Positions 1 through 9,865 of a stretch of 12,500 nt of DNA are shown piece after piece. Every line of letters starts with the position of its first letter. Position 1 is the stretch's first letter. The stretch comes from Eimeria necatrix. Lineage: Eukaryota > Apicomplexa > Conoidasida > Eucoccidiorida > Eimeriidae. The position numbers and the translations under genes were made by a program. The stretch spans positions 1-12,500 of the forward strand of contig NW_013654780.1 in assembly GCF_000499385.1 (NCBI RefSeq), read 5' to 3'. The notes under the pieces were generated by a model, which was not told where the DNA came from, ran no database searches, and saw nothing but the letters and a program-made list of their open reading frames with translations.

Positions 1-503
1 TAGCTCACCGAATTGGGAAAATTTCAAACGCTTCACTGCGGAAAAGTAACACGACAGCTCCGCCATGAACCAAAGCTAATTTCGAGTCATGAAAGCACGC
101 CATTTTTGTCGTCAGGTGGAACCGCCAAGCAGCGTCTACGCCTGACATCCGAGATACATACTGCCTGAAGCAGACAAACTGCATTCCACTTCCAGCATCA
201 CGAAAGAGATATACCAATGCAACACACAAACTGGTTCCAAAATCTCCACAGCGCTTGAAAGAGCCCGTTCCATGACGCAGTCCCAGTGTGGTCCTTTGAA
301 CCGGCTAGCAACCGTAGATCCTGTGCTGAAACAAGTACCTGCAAGGCACAAAATGCAATGCGGATAATTTGGCGACCTAGCGGCAAATTTCCAGCTCATC
401 ACGCATGCCAGAGCACGAACCATGTTGCTGTACGCTGTGTACTGGGCTCCATCTTTGTGAACTTTTCAGTCTGCATAGGATTCCTACTCCCCACAAAGAA
501 GTA
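1..503. repeat. Diverged direct repeat, copy A (cut by left window edge)
   Basis: This is the first of two copies of a non-coding unit of about 500 bp; the partner is at 845-1347. The copies share TAGCTCACCG/AAGCTCACCG at the left end, GCGGAAAAG near 38, ACCAAAGCTAATT near 70, ATACATACTGCCTGAA near 155, CCCAGTGTG-TCCTTTGA near 282, and CATGTTG near 421. Positions 121-320 align without gaps to 955-1154 with 130 of 200 bases identical by hand count. The offset moves between 834 and 844, so small indels have accumulated. Similarity fades after about 503. The left end lies outside the window, so the true length is unknown. No transposon ends or target-site duplication are visible. It could be an old tandem duplication or two insertions of one dispersed element. 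Confidence 0.9.
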
Positions 504-788
504 GCTCCACATGATGCCAAATATATATGCAATATTTTATGTGTATCATCCTGATAGGACGCCGAAATAAAAGCGTCGTTAGAGCCGCACGTCAAACAGA
601 GGAGTGTGCGCGGGAAATTATCGGAAGTGCGTGTGATTGACGTTCCGTCGCGTTTCGAATTCGAAATCGCATAAGGCAATTCTAGATTCGATGCGCTGTA
701 TTTTGGGGAAGGTACTGGTATTGATAACTTGGTTGAATCTATTTTTCTGGTTACACGTTTGGCTGGAAAGAGGAAGAGCGTTGAGTGA
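504..788. other. Unique spacer between repeat copies A and B
   Basis: No gene or RNA is recognised here. I could not align this spacer to the sequence after copy B. If the repeat period is really about 840 bp, the spacer should match sequence to the left of the window. It contains a 14-bp perfect palindrome at 653-666 (described separately) and an AT-rich patch with ATATATATGCAATATTTTAT near 521-540. Confidence 0.6.
653..666. repeat. 14-bp perfect palindrome
   Basis: TTTCGAATTCGAAA reads the same on both strands. The next flanking pair is G/T, so the symmetry ends there. About one palindrome of this length is expected by chance in 12.5 kb, so a protein-binding role is only possible, not supported. 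Confidence 0.6.
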
Positions 789-832
789 AAAACATTATCT
801 TCTTAGATGCAAAACATTATCTTCTTTGATGC
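789..832. repeat. Tandem duplication of a 22-bp unit
   Basis: Two adjacent 22-bp units (789-810 and 811-832) differ at one base: both read AAAACATTATCTTCTT, then A or T, then GATGC. At about 95% identity this duplication is far younger than the 500-bp repeat whose second copy begins about 12 bases downstream. It is compatible with replication slippage. It adds two copies of a CTTCTT pyrimidine tract, but no promoter or other function can be inferred. Confidence 0.95.
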
Positions 833-844
833 ATAAACGTCGGC

Positions 845-1347
845 AAGCTCACCGTCTCCGTACAAATTGAAACGCTACATTGCGGAAAAGCTATACCAAG
901 TACCAAAGCTAATTCTCCGATGATGAAAACACGCCATTCTTGTCGCGAGGTGAAAACGCTAAGCAGTTCCCACGTCTGACCTTCGAAATACATACTGCCT
1001 GAAACAAAGAAATCACACACTACTTCTGGCTTTATGGAGGAACTACAACGACACAGCACTGAAGCAGGCTTCAAAAACTTTACACGTGTTCGGATGATCC
1101 CGTTGAGGACGTAGCCCCAGTGTGATCCTTTGAGCTGCCTATAAACCGTAATACCTGCCCTGAAACGAGCGTGTACAATACGGAAATGCAATGCCGATAC
1201 TTTTGCGTGCAACGGCGTCCAGCGTCATACTCCTAGCTCAACACACATGCCGTAGAACTATGCCATGTTGTTGCACGCTGTGCAGTATGCTCCATCTATC
1301 TGACCTCCTCAGTCTGCACGGGACTTCTGCGCTCCACACAGAAGTAT
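845..1347. repeat. Diverged direct repeat, copy B
   Basis: This is the second copy of the unit at 1-503, in the same orientation. Landmarks in order are GCGGAAAAG near 882, ACCAAAGCTAATT near 902, ACACGCCATTCTTGTCG near 929, ATACATACTGCCTGAAA near 988, CCCCAGTGTG near 1115, GCAATGCCGATA near 1189, and CATGTTGTTGCACGCTGTG near 1264. A minus-strand open frame of 131 codons (1212-817) covers most of it. Copy A has a frame in the matching register, and about 61 codons align without gaps with roughly 38% identical residues. That is what 65% DNA identity gives without selection, so the frame looks incidental. Similarity to copy A stops near 1347. Confidence 0.9.
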
Positions 1348-1516
1348 ACCCAGGAGAGATTCAACAGGCATGAAACGTTTCGCGCGTGTTAAACACCCAT
1401 CTTCATGCAACTAGCGGCTGCCCGCTTTCCATTACAAGTTTGGCTGTTCCTTGTTTCCATGCGACAAAGCGTTTGTACACCGTGATTGAAAATTTGTAGT
1501 ACTCTTCATAGAACCT
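1348..1516. other. Unassigned stretch between copy B and the hairpin
   Basis: I see no open frame of note, repeat or RNA here. The sequence no longer aligns to the spacer that follows copy A. Confidence 0.5.
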
Positions 1517-1574
1517 CGCTAAAGCTTATTTCCGATGTCAGATGTTTATCTGACATCGGAAATAAGCTTTAGCG
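1517..1574. repeat. Perfect inverted repeat: 27-bp stem, 4-base loop
   Basis: The left arm 1517-1543 is the exact reverse complement of the right arm 1548-1574, with the loop GTTT at 1544-1547. The stem starts CGCTAAAGCTTATTTCC and contains a HindIII-type AAGCTT. The next outer pair is T/T and the flanks do not match, so symmetry ends abruptly. The right arm is followed by TTTTTC. A perfect 27-bp stem cannot arise by chance in this window, and lack of mismatches suggests it is recent or maintained. The loop is shorter than is usual for a microRNA precursor, and intrinsic termination is a bacterial mechanism that would not be expected here. A template-switch inverted duplication, or a fold-back artefact of cloning or assembly, is at least as likely as function. 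Confidence 0.97.
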
Positions 1575-1703
1575 TTTTTCTTGCATTGCACCCCCAGCAC
1601 AAAGTGCAGGGTGTCTTACGTGCTAGAAGCACCTTGTGCGATTTTGAACGCATGGCTGGAAGCCCTTTCGAGGTGAAATGCCAAGGAAACAGTGCTTGAG
1701 TAG

Positions 1704-2084
1704 AGTGCGCAGTCTGCCAGTGCTTGCGCGGATGCGCAGATGTTCCTCGCAGATGAATTGCGAACAGAAGCCTCAGATAAACACGTAACGGCACCAACCA
1801 ACGCCAAGTCTTGCATGCAAATCAAAGACGAGGATCTACGCGCAGCTCTATGGGAAAGCCCAGTAGCTCACACATCTGGAGTGCGATCTAAATCTGAAGC
1901 AAAAGTGCTGCATTCGGCATGTTTTGCGCTAACGCTGATACAGCGACATACGGCGGGGAAGAACTTACGAATATTATTCAGAACTGTCTTGGGAAGCATA
2001 GTTCAAGGTTCTTTAAAGCACAGCAATAATCGTGAAACCAAAGGCTCGCTGTGGCATTCGCAGAACTTCTCAAAAGCTTCTTAA
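1704..2084 (+). other. Weak candidate coding frame or exon, unassigned
   Basis: The plus-strand frame is open from just after a TAG at 1701 to the TAA at 2082-2084, 126 codons, with its first ATG at 1740. From that ATG the product would be 114 residues. Its first 60 or so residues are hydrophilic and rich in Ala, Glu, Asp and Lys; I recognise no domain, signal peptide or membrane segment. Among the first 62 codons from the ATG, 23 start with G and only 7 have G in the middle, a pattern typical of coding DNA; the second half shows it less. Against this, one or two frames this long are expected by chance, and two minus-strand frames overlap it. It is a possible exon, more likely fortuitous. Confidence 0.13.
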
Positions 2085-2087
2085 GAT

Positions 2088-4655
2088 ACACAAAAAAATA
2101 TCCCGCGTAGACAATTGTGCGATAACATCTTCCTCGGAAAGACCAAAGCTGATTGTATGTGCGCAGCAGATGCACGTCGGTACTTTTTTTCTTCTTGGTT
2201 TCTTCAACTGACTACTGTACAGGACCACAAAACTTGTCCTTCGGCGGAAAAAATGTATTCATAGAAACTGCATATATGAACGGATCAGGCTTGTGGGAAA
2301 AAAGCTTCGTGCCCTTAAAGAACTCACACTAACAAAGCGCAGTAGTTAGGGAACGGATTTTTTCGGTTTTTTCACTTCCATTCATTCGAAAGGCAGCAGT
2401 TTCCTTCATAAAATTTACATTCAAATAGCTTTTGAAGGACATTCTGAGCAGGTGGGAATATGTTGCAACAGGTCGTTTCCCCTGGAGGCGTTCCACTCTC
2501 TAGAAGCCCCTTGCAATAGCACGAAATACATACAGTGCCTATGGCGCTTTCATCTGCATCGAAAACGATGGACCTGTCCGTAGCCGCATCATATGATACT
2601 GTAGCCGTTTAATTTGTCAGTGTCGAGCACTTGTTGCAGGACGAAGCTCGCACGGGCAGTTGCCTGAAGCTGTCAAAACATTGCGAACTTTTAAATTGTC
2701 ATTTGTCCAGCTGCAGGTAAAATATTTTAACATATATGCAACGAAGGAGCCCATCGATGCGTGTTTTTGGAGTTACCGCTGGCTTTGAGAAGAAACGCAG
2801 GCATTTCATGTGCTATCACGAGCACATTCACTGCGGCGCCTACCTGTATTCGAAAAATCGCAACCTTTTCCTGAGACGGCACTTCTCTGAAACAATAACC
2901 AGGCGATAAGAGGTCGTCGGAGTAGTTGTTTGAACAGACGAGGGCATCTGATATCCGCAATATTTGACACCTTCTTGCTCTAGGTGCCTGCTGGCCTTCG
3001 CCAGGTCAGCAAACGGCACGATATCAACAGAACGCGCAGTAAATTACAGTCGCTCTATTGATTGGATTACTAGGCGCCGAATAGGTCATTATTATAGGTT
3101 TGCCATTATAGTGCCTTCGCGTTTACGTTGTCTGCATACTAGACCTGGAGTCTACAAAACTGTCATTCAGCCCAACAACAAAACAGCGTGCAGCCTTCCA
3201 TGCAAGTGCAAACTCCGTGGTTCTCAGAACGTCACAATGATTTGCAGGAACCTCATGCAAATCGTTCCGATACAAAAGGTAGCCAATGTTTGCTTTTAGA
3301 AAGATTTCAGCACTTCAGGAAAGTTGCAGAACCACCCAGCCAGCACATGAAAAAACGCAGTCGCACTTTGCCTCTGCAAGTCGTTGATTACACTTGTTCT
3401 GCTTGCTTTTCAGGACCGTCGACCTGCTAAAGCATACGCAGATCACCTGCCTCTGCACATAAGTAGCAGCCACTGATCATCGCACCCTTTGAAGGTACAC
3501 TGGCGTCCACTGCTTCACGGGCTCTTACACTGCTTTTTCCATGCTGAGCTCACCTGCAAGCCTTCCAGATAAATAAACGGAACATTGCAGCATTTGAATT
3601 GCAAACGCTGCTTTCAAACTCCGTCCCGCATCACAAAAGCCCTTTCACTTTAAAATGAAGGCCAAGAAAGCTTTTCCCAGAATTACAGAAGTAGCAAATC
3701 ATCGTGACATAAGAAACAGATGGCGAATATATCTGCTTAACAGTATGGGCCAGCGCACATCATCGAGCAGCCACACAAAACTGAAACTGCACCAATTGTT
3801 GTGTAAAATTATGTTTCTGCTAGTTGCAAAAGTACACGCATGAAACGAAGCATAGCATGGGAGATCTGAAATATGCAACCACGCACCACATGAGCTGTGC
3901 ACATGTCTTGGAAACACGAAAGTCGAAACATAAATTTTCAATTCGCGCCCAGCATTCTATTTCATATTATCTGAGGAGATTGCACTTCAGATGCTCGCAA
4001 GCTGTAACGTGAAATCGGGTTTTCATGCAAAATAAAAGTTTCGCTTCGTTGTTTACGCAGACGTTTGCAGTGATACAGGAGACGAGACGGTCCGTTGCCA
4101 TCATGGCGAATTCCTAACCCTTATCAGTGAAGCTCATTGCATTCGCTTGTTGCGATCCAGAAGTGAGTTATCGCTTGGCCTTATTTAAAGTATTATTCTG
4201 CTAAACATGTTAGCGGGGATCTTCTGGAGAGCTAAAAGGCTGAACATTAATTCAGCGCGAATTGAGGCAACCAGGCGGTGCTGAAGACGCCAACGTGCGG
4301 CGACCGATCACGCAATGCGCAAATCACTTTGGAGGGAAGAATTCGTCTGAAGGCGGCATACAAGGACAAAAACAAAAGCCTGAGCCACACTCAAATTTGT
4401 AATATGCAAAACAACATAAAAGGGTTTGCAACAACGGAAACCCTGTGTGCAATGAGCAAAGCATACTCCCTTCCAAATGGTTGACACAATTTACTAAGTA
4501 GACAGCTTACTGAAGTGCTAGACAGTGCTGACTGTTTTTGAATATATAGAGAAAAGCAATGCAAGAGGACAGGTGATGCTACAGAACTTTAATATGAGTG
4601 AAATCGTTTATGCTGCGGGCCTAATTTGAAACACCAAAGATGATCATTTTGCGCC
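2088..4655. other. Long stretch with no supportable gene
   Basis: Open frames here reach at most 111 codons (2964-3299, plus strand) and their translations match nothing I know. Minor items are a T7 run and pyrimidine-rich patch at about 2182-2210, an AATAAA hexamer at 3572-3577 with no attached gene, an imperfect 10-bp hairpin at 3587-3611, and a 10-base word TGCCTCTGCA repeated at 3369-3378 and 3448-3457. This is consistent with intergenic DNA or a long intron. Confidence 0.55.
3587..3611. repeat. Short imperfect hairpin
   Basis: The arms GCAGCATTTG (3587-3596) and CAAACGCTGC (3602-3611) pair over nine of ten positions, with one A/C mismatch and a five-base loop. Hairpins of this size are expected occasionally by chance; no function is claimed. 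Confidence 0.4.
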
Positions 4656-5357
4656 TCACAGCGTGTGTTCAGCAGGCATGAATCTGATGTATCGGCGCGC
4701 TGGTGGAAGGATTGAGGATGTGCCTGCTTCTAATTTTCTGCAAACGGCATGTGCACAATGCTCATCAACCTGCTTTGTGCATAGTTGACTGAAAGCGTAA
4801 CCAAACATCGCCAATTCACATATATTGTGTAACCATGCTTTGCTGTTTTCATCAGAAAGCATTAATCGAAAGTTTTTCCGAGAATAGCCTACAATCTGGC
4901 TAGCATCAAGAAATCTGACACAATACAGTTCATACTCCGTCAGCAACATGCACTGTGGTCCTTCTGGCAGATTGGCAGTGCTTACAAGATAAATTTTGTT
5001 ATTCTAAGGTTTGTTTGCCCACGAGCATAGTGGCAACCTTTGCTTCCTTAACAGGTCTGTTCTATCTGCATTGCATTGATTCAATATTATTCTGTAGCCG
5101 GCAGTTGCCTTTGCAGCTTGAAACGCGTGATTTAGGATTTGTCCTGTTATCTCTACACCTTTGGTCCTAAGTCCAGGCTTTCTAAGTGCTTTTGCGATTT
5201 GCTCGTAGGCTCGGGTAGGTCTACCTTCACAGGCGCTTTTTTGCTCTTTAGGGCAGCACCTAAGCAATATCAGTAGGCCGCTAAAATGAAACTGTTTGTT
5301 AGTGCACAAAGAGACATTTTCATGTCTCTTACTTGAAGGTTTGAAAAGGTATTTGAT
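4656..5357 (-). other. Candidate broken reading frame or two exons, unassigned
   Basis: On the minus strand one frame runs from 5357 to the TGA at 4658-4656 with a single internal stop, TAG at 5006-5004. That gives 117 codons, the stop, then 115 codons. By hand, at about 44% GC, roughly 13 stops would be expected over this length; allowing for all places such a frame could begin, I estimate a few percent chance of one in this window. The upstream half has no ATG; the first ATG is at 4949, in the second half. The TAG sits in AACCTTAG/AATAAC, which could instead be a splice acceptor. Codons in the second half favour G at position 1 over position 2 (26 against 19 of 98); the first half shows no such bias. 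The residues look like ordinary soluble protein, with several Cys, but I recognise no family. It is a pseudogene, exon or chance frame; function unknown. Confidence 0.17.
5309..5330. repeat. Short perfect hairpin, 9-bp stem
   Basis: AAGAGACAT at 5309-5317 pairs with ATGTCTCTT at 5322-5330 around the loop TTTC. A stem this size with a short loop is slightly unusual for this length of DNA, but chance is a fair explanation. It lies inside the candidate frame 5357-4656. Confidence 0.6.
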
Positions 5358-7598
5358 CTATGTGATGTTTCTCATCTGCACACCCAAACGATTAGTGCAA
5401 GCGATACTTACATTAAAGCAGCTAATTTGATGCAGAGCCTTGCCACCTTTCTATGTGTAACTCCATGTTAAACAAGAATAAGATGGTTCTGCACAAATGG
5501 ATCGGAAGCTCAATAGCGATTATGAATTCCGTGCTTTTAGTTAAGATTCGCTAGCCGCTCGCCATATCTATCAAATCGTTTGGCATGTCCTTAAGGTTTT
5601 TGCATTTGCAGGGTGCACGCGGTTACTTCTCTTGCTGCTATGTGGCGTCTCAGTATCGACAAGAATATATTTTGGCACTATCACGCGAAGAACACTTTAC
5701 CTAAGTATTCGATGAACTTGGTGTTGATGGACCATATTTCACACCCACGTTAAGCGGCTACTTGTTGCAAAAATACGTATAAAACTAGTTGGTAACGTGC
5801 AATATCAAGAACAGCTAGTTCACAAAAATTGACGGGTGTGATTTTCACTTGAATTCAGGAGCATATGTCATGAAACGCACTATCTTGAACAGAAGAAAGG
5901 ACATTGCAGTACTCTTAACATTTAGGTCGAGCTACTGCTGGCTCTGCCAAGAAGCGAAAGCATTAGGGATTGCTTTTTTATGAGCACCTCTATAATCGCA
6001 GCACGCTCTTGCAATGCCACTATGCTTGAGTCGCAGGGCTTTTTGCCAATGCATCAAATTAGGCAGTTTCAATACATTCTCAGAAACAATAGATAGGCGC
6101 CAAAAAATTCGCACTTCAAGCAGATGGTATGCTTGTAGCTAACAATTGAGCAGCCTTTCGCTTACAGACTGCGTTGCAGCATGCCACACACACCAACATC
6201 GCTGTAGAGGATGGAAGATCCCTGTTGCATATTGACGTTTAAGTGGTTTTGTAATCGTGTCCATTCGACCTGCTTCACTGACATTGTGACTGTTTGCTGT
6301 AAAATGTAAGCAGCAGCTTTCCGCATTCTTGTGTACGCTCGAGCATCCTGCCCCAACCATGAAACATCCAGCTGGAGTGCACGTATTCCGCTTCACTTGA
6401 ATGAACGGTGGGTTTGTATCTGTTCCACCTATCTACGTTTGGTTGCAAACCTTGCTGTTGAATGAACAATGGCCAGCTGCCTCACCTCTGCAAGCCCCTT
6501 TTCGTCCAGTTGTCGATGCGAAGATAAGTCCCACTTCATAATGTTTCGCCGATTCACTATTTTTAACACATTTTTGCAAGACGTTGCGAGGAAAATGCCA
6601 GCATTCCGTATGGATGTGGACTTACTTACATGAAGCTGGCAGAGCTGGTGTCAGATGCGATTGACGAGAACGGCGATTGCTGGAAACTAGTAAAGCTTTT
6701 TTTGGTCCTCTCCACATCTTTAGCGTGCCAGGAATTTTATTTGCTCACTAAATGGCATCGCATGTCCTAAATGGTAGCTTTTTTCCTCATTCTTGATTTT
6801 GAAATTAAGGTATCTCTTCTTCTTCAATATTAAAGGTCCATCGTTCACCGAATCACGCACAATCTAGAATATCACACAATGTATGCAATTTACAATCGCA
6901 CCTGAAGTTTAGGGTAGTAGAAATGTAACACGTGAGCTCTAGCCTAGGGTCTACTATATTTCGCGAATCGCGCCTGATAGAAAGAAGCCGCGATTATTTT
7001 ATGGTGCCCTTGCGTCTTTTCCTTCTGTTGCCAACACTGATACTGTGAATACAGCTTTAAGCCAGGAAAATACTGAACACATTGCCCAGTCGCGGAATTA
7101 AGGGGAAGAACAAGGCTATAGGAGATGATCGGCATCAGATTAAAATGTGGTGTACCTAAACTCAAGCAAAGCCTCTTGCTTTCAAGTAAAACATTCAGCA
7201 CGTCACAACGCACGCTTACTGCACACAGCCCCCTTGAAATTTTCAAACGCCTTTTTCCGCGAATCAGGTGCTACTTGTGGAAAGCACAAAACGAAAACTG
7301 AGATACAGGCTCTGCAAGCATATTTCCGGAAATACCATAGAACTGCACTGCCATTATCAACATTCAATAAACTGCACGTTTTCCACTAGTGTGCAATGTA
7401 GAAGGTGTCCTAGTTTCGCGGTTGATGCTTCCCTTCACGGCAACAGCCAACAGTCAACCTACTTTTCCGCCGCATGCGTATTGTGCTGACGGGTATGCCA
7501 ATCACTTAAAAAAACTATTGGATTATAGACAACTAATGCAGCACGGTGCATTCACGATCTGTTGTTGTCTTCCTGCCTTGTGCAATATCTTTGAACGC
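5358..7598. other. Long stretch with no supportable gene
   Basis: Open frames on both strands stay at or below about 100 codons, and their translations are unrecognised. Two overlapping Cys-rich minus-strand frames near 6139-6396 look like shadows of each other rather than a gene. I found no clear repeat, tRNA or transposon end here. Confidence 0.55.
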
Positions 7599-7614
7599 TC
7601 AATATTAATATTGA
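7599..7614. repeat. 16-bp perfect palindrome, AT-rich
   Basis: TCAATATTAATATTGA is its own reverse complement, and the flanking pair C/A ends the symmetry. It is the longest loop-free palindrome I saw. AT-rich palindromes arise more often than a uniform model predicts, so this is weak evidence for a binding site. Confidence 0.7.
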
Positions 7615-9467
7615 AACCGTAACACGGCACGCTGCATTTGTCCCAGTGACCCTACATACCGGAAAATCGTTCAACGCAACTCTACCACCTATCAGGCCTC
7701 AAAGGACTCCTACTCATGGCCAAGCTAGATGCAACCACATGCACTTATTTGTGTCTGCAAAATTTGCTTGCGTTGTTGAGTTAATGTGTTTTGTACCTTG
7801 TAATACGCTCATATACATACAAGTTCAGAACCAGAAGCAGTCAACAGTAATTTACGCAATAAGAACCTGATTGCATCAGCAACCTCATATGCAGCAGGTT
7901 CTCCAGCCTGGGGGCAAGAGCAATGAAGGAACGTGCGTCAAATTCCTTACAGGGTGGAGTCTCTTATCTTGGTTTTTGCTAATGAAAAGACACGTTGCTT
8001 TAGTGCCACAATTCTGCATGACTCCAAGTTGCCCCTAAAATGCAGATTTGCAGGGCCATGTAACCAATTCAGTCCAGGCTGATTAAATGTAGACGATGTG
8101 GAGATTACCCTGTTATTTTGGTCTTGCACCTACACAAATTTTCATATATTGTTACAATTGCCTTTTTATCTTGGTATGCGTCAGTTCATTACATGGAATG
8201 ATTCGCGTCTTCAACGTGCTAGACGTGGCGCCTGGAATTCTTCTGAACTGAAATGCAAAAACCTTATGAGAAAGCAAGTTGAACCACAGAATGCATGTTT
8301 GAAAATTTGTTTGCTTTTGCAACGTCTCCGGGAATTGTGGCGCTTTGCATCAGTGGTTGAAGGCACGGCAAAACGTTTCCAAATCTGGGTATGAGCACAC
8401 CATTACTCTAACGATAGATGTGAAAAAACTTGTGAGAGCCTCCGAACATTTGCATGGCATCTGCTAAACTTTCTTAACACGGTAATTCAGCTACAGGAAG
8501 CATGCTTGCATTGTTCCTAGCATTTCAGATTGCAGATGCTAAGGCGGAAAAAGAAACGCACTAGCTGAAACCATTTTTGAGGACAAGCGTCTCTAGTGTA
8601 CTTTGAGGAAAAAATTACAGGCGATTAAAAAATTTAACAGTAGTTGAAAGCTTAAAGAAACTCAATCTGCAACACGATTGCTTTCATGTCAAAACAACGA
8701 ACTGATCTGGCGTCCGTCAAACAGTAAAGTGCTAGAGTATTTGGGGAAAGTGGATACGCGGAACGTGGCTCATCTATCATGCACAGCGGCTTAAGGCGCA
8801 AATAAATCCAATAACTACGTAGCTGCTGAGCAAAGGCGCCTTGTTCCACTCGCTAGCAGGAAACGACTAAGAAGAACAGAGTAGATGCAAAATAGGGCGT
8901 TTTTCGATATTTAGTGCGACAAAAGTCCGAAGACATGTGAAGCTGCTAGTCTTACTAAAGATTGTAGTTGCTGTGTCTGGAATGCAGTGAGGAACATAGA
9001 AATGCACACGTTTCTCTAAGCTGGCTGCAATTTGGTTAGTCACTATTGCTACAAGCTAGATTACCCGTTTATCACAAAATCACCAACATTGAACGCTGTT
9101 GGCAAGAACCTGCACAATGCGGCATTTTCATTTTCAGAGGAATGTTTCTCTACTCTAAATCTCGCGAGCCCCGGGTGACAGAATGGGACAGTATTCCAAA
9201 CACTTGCTATTCATCGCAACTTGGAACCGCTATATTTGAGTATCGACATTGCATGATATCTTTGTATTTCTTCAGATAGTTATCAGTTGGAATATAACGA
9301 ATCACATTTCGGAAGATGTACGATTCTAGTCACGTAGTTACACTGAAATATATGATAGCTTGCACAAAGAAGGCTTTGATCTTCTGAGATGAGAAGAAAG
9401 AAATGTGTGCCGCGAGGGTCTAGAAAATAGCGCAAATCAGTAAGCGACCAGCAATCGTAGTAACTGT
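7615..9467. other. Long stretch with no supportable gene
   Basis: The best frame is 8098-8394 on the plus strand, which is 98 codons only if a GTG is counted as start; from the first ATG it would be 72 codons. Its codons show no excess of G at position 1 over position 2 (18 against 22), so I do not call it coding. No repeat or RNA is visible. Confidence 0.55.
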
Positions 9468-9481
9468 CAGCTCATGAGCTG
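9468..9481. repeat. 14-bp perfect palindrome
   Basis: CAGCTCATGAGCTG is self-complementary, with nested AGCT and TCATGA cores. One such palindrome is about the chance expectation for the window. Confidence 0.6.
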
Positions 9482-9511
9482 GGAAAAGAAATATAAAAGA
9501 TTTAACCCAAC

Positions 9512-9865
9512 TCAGGCAGTTGCACGCGATGATGTATACCGGGTAGCGCCATCGCTCATTATGAAAGTAATTGTGAGGTGAAAGTCAACCGCGATATGTT
9601 GAATCGTTCGCGCAGAGAGTCTGCCGCTTTTATTCTTTTCTGCAGCTTCTCCGTCCACATTCAAAGTGCTAGAAAGTGTTCCCTGCACGGTTGGTGCGTT
9701 CCGAAATGCATAGGCACCTAAGATTCGTTTACCGGGGAAATAGAGCAGTAGAGTAGAAAAATCTTCACCATGGCTTCTGAACATTTGTAAATTACAATAT
9801 CCGCCGAGCTCATGCCGCGATTCATCTTCAAAACACGAAATGAAACTTATCATTAACGAAACCTT
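9512..9865 (-). other. Weak candidate coding frame or exon, unassigned
   Basis: The minus-strand frame is open from 9865 to the TGA at 9514-9512, about 117 codons, with an ATG at 9853 followed by 113 residues. The in-frame stop just upstream is the TAG of TTCTTAG, preceded by a T-rich stretch, which looks like a splice acceptor (ATATTCTTAG then AAGGTTTCG). G is enriched at codon position 1 (33 of 113) relative to positions 2 (23) and 3 (19), a mild coding-like signal. The translation is mixed polar and hydrophobic with no recognisable motif or membrane segment. Frames this long are expected once or twice by chance, so this is only a candidate. Confidence 0.13.

Noticed and set aside
817..1212. 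The longest open frame, 131 codons on the minus strand
   Set aside because: It lies in repeat copy B. The matching frame in copy A is broken, and residue identity between copies (about 38%) is only what 65% DNA identity predicts without selection.
1517..1580. Hairpin followed by TTTTTC read as an intrinsic terminator
   Set aside because: Nothing else in the window is bacterial: there are no long genes, ribosome binding sites or operons. The stem is also much longer and less GC-rich than typical terminators.
1811..1820. TGCATGCA-type motif, known as an AP2 factor site in coccidian parasites
   Set aside because: GCATGC occurs only a few times more than expected in the window and without any promoter context, so it supports neither a lineage nor a regulatory call.
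2516..2540. CGAAATACATAC followed by TGCCT as a third copy of repeat A/B
   Set aside because: The match is limited to about 17 bases and the flanks do not align; matches of this length are expected by chance.
2575..2590. CCGTAGCC, resembling the start of a dinoflagellate spliced leader
   Set aside because: Only eight bases agree and the rest of the leader is absent, so it does not identify the lineage.
2964..3430. Two overlapping plus-strand frames of 111 and 80 codons
   Set aside because: They are in different frames, of chance length, and have no recognisable domain; the first depends on a non-ATG start.
3572..3577. AATAAA as a polyadenylation signal
   Set aside because: A common hexamer with no supported gene upstream on that strand.
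7147..7870. Chain of overlapping plus-strand frames
   Set aside because: They are in three different frames without supporting splice signals, are each of chance length, and have unrecognised translations.
8098..8394. 98-codon plus-strand frame
   Set aside because: It needs a GTG start, shows no codon-position bias toward coding, and its translation matches nothing recognised.
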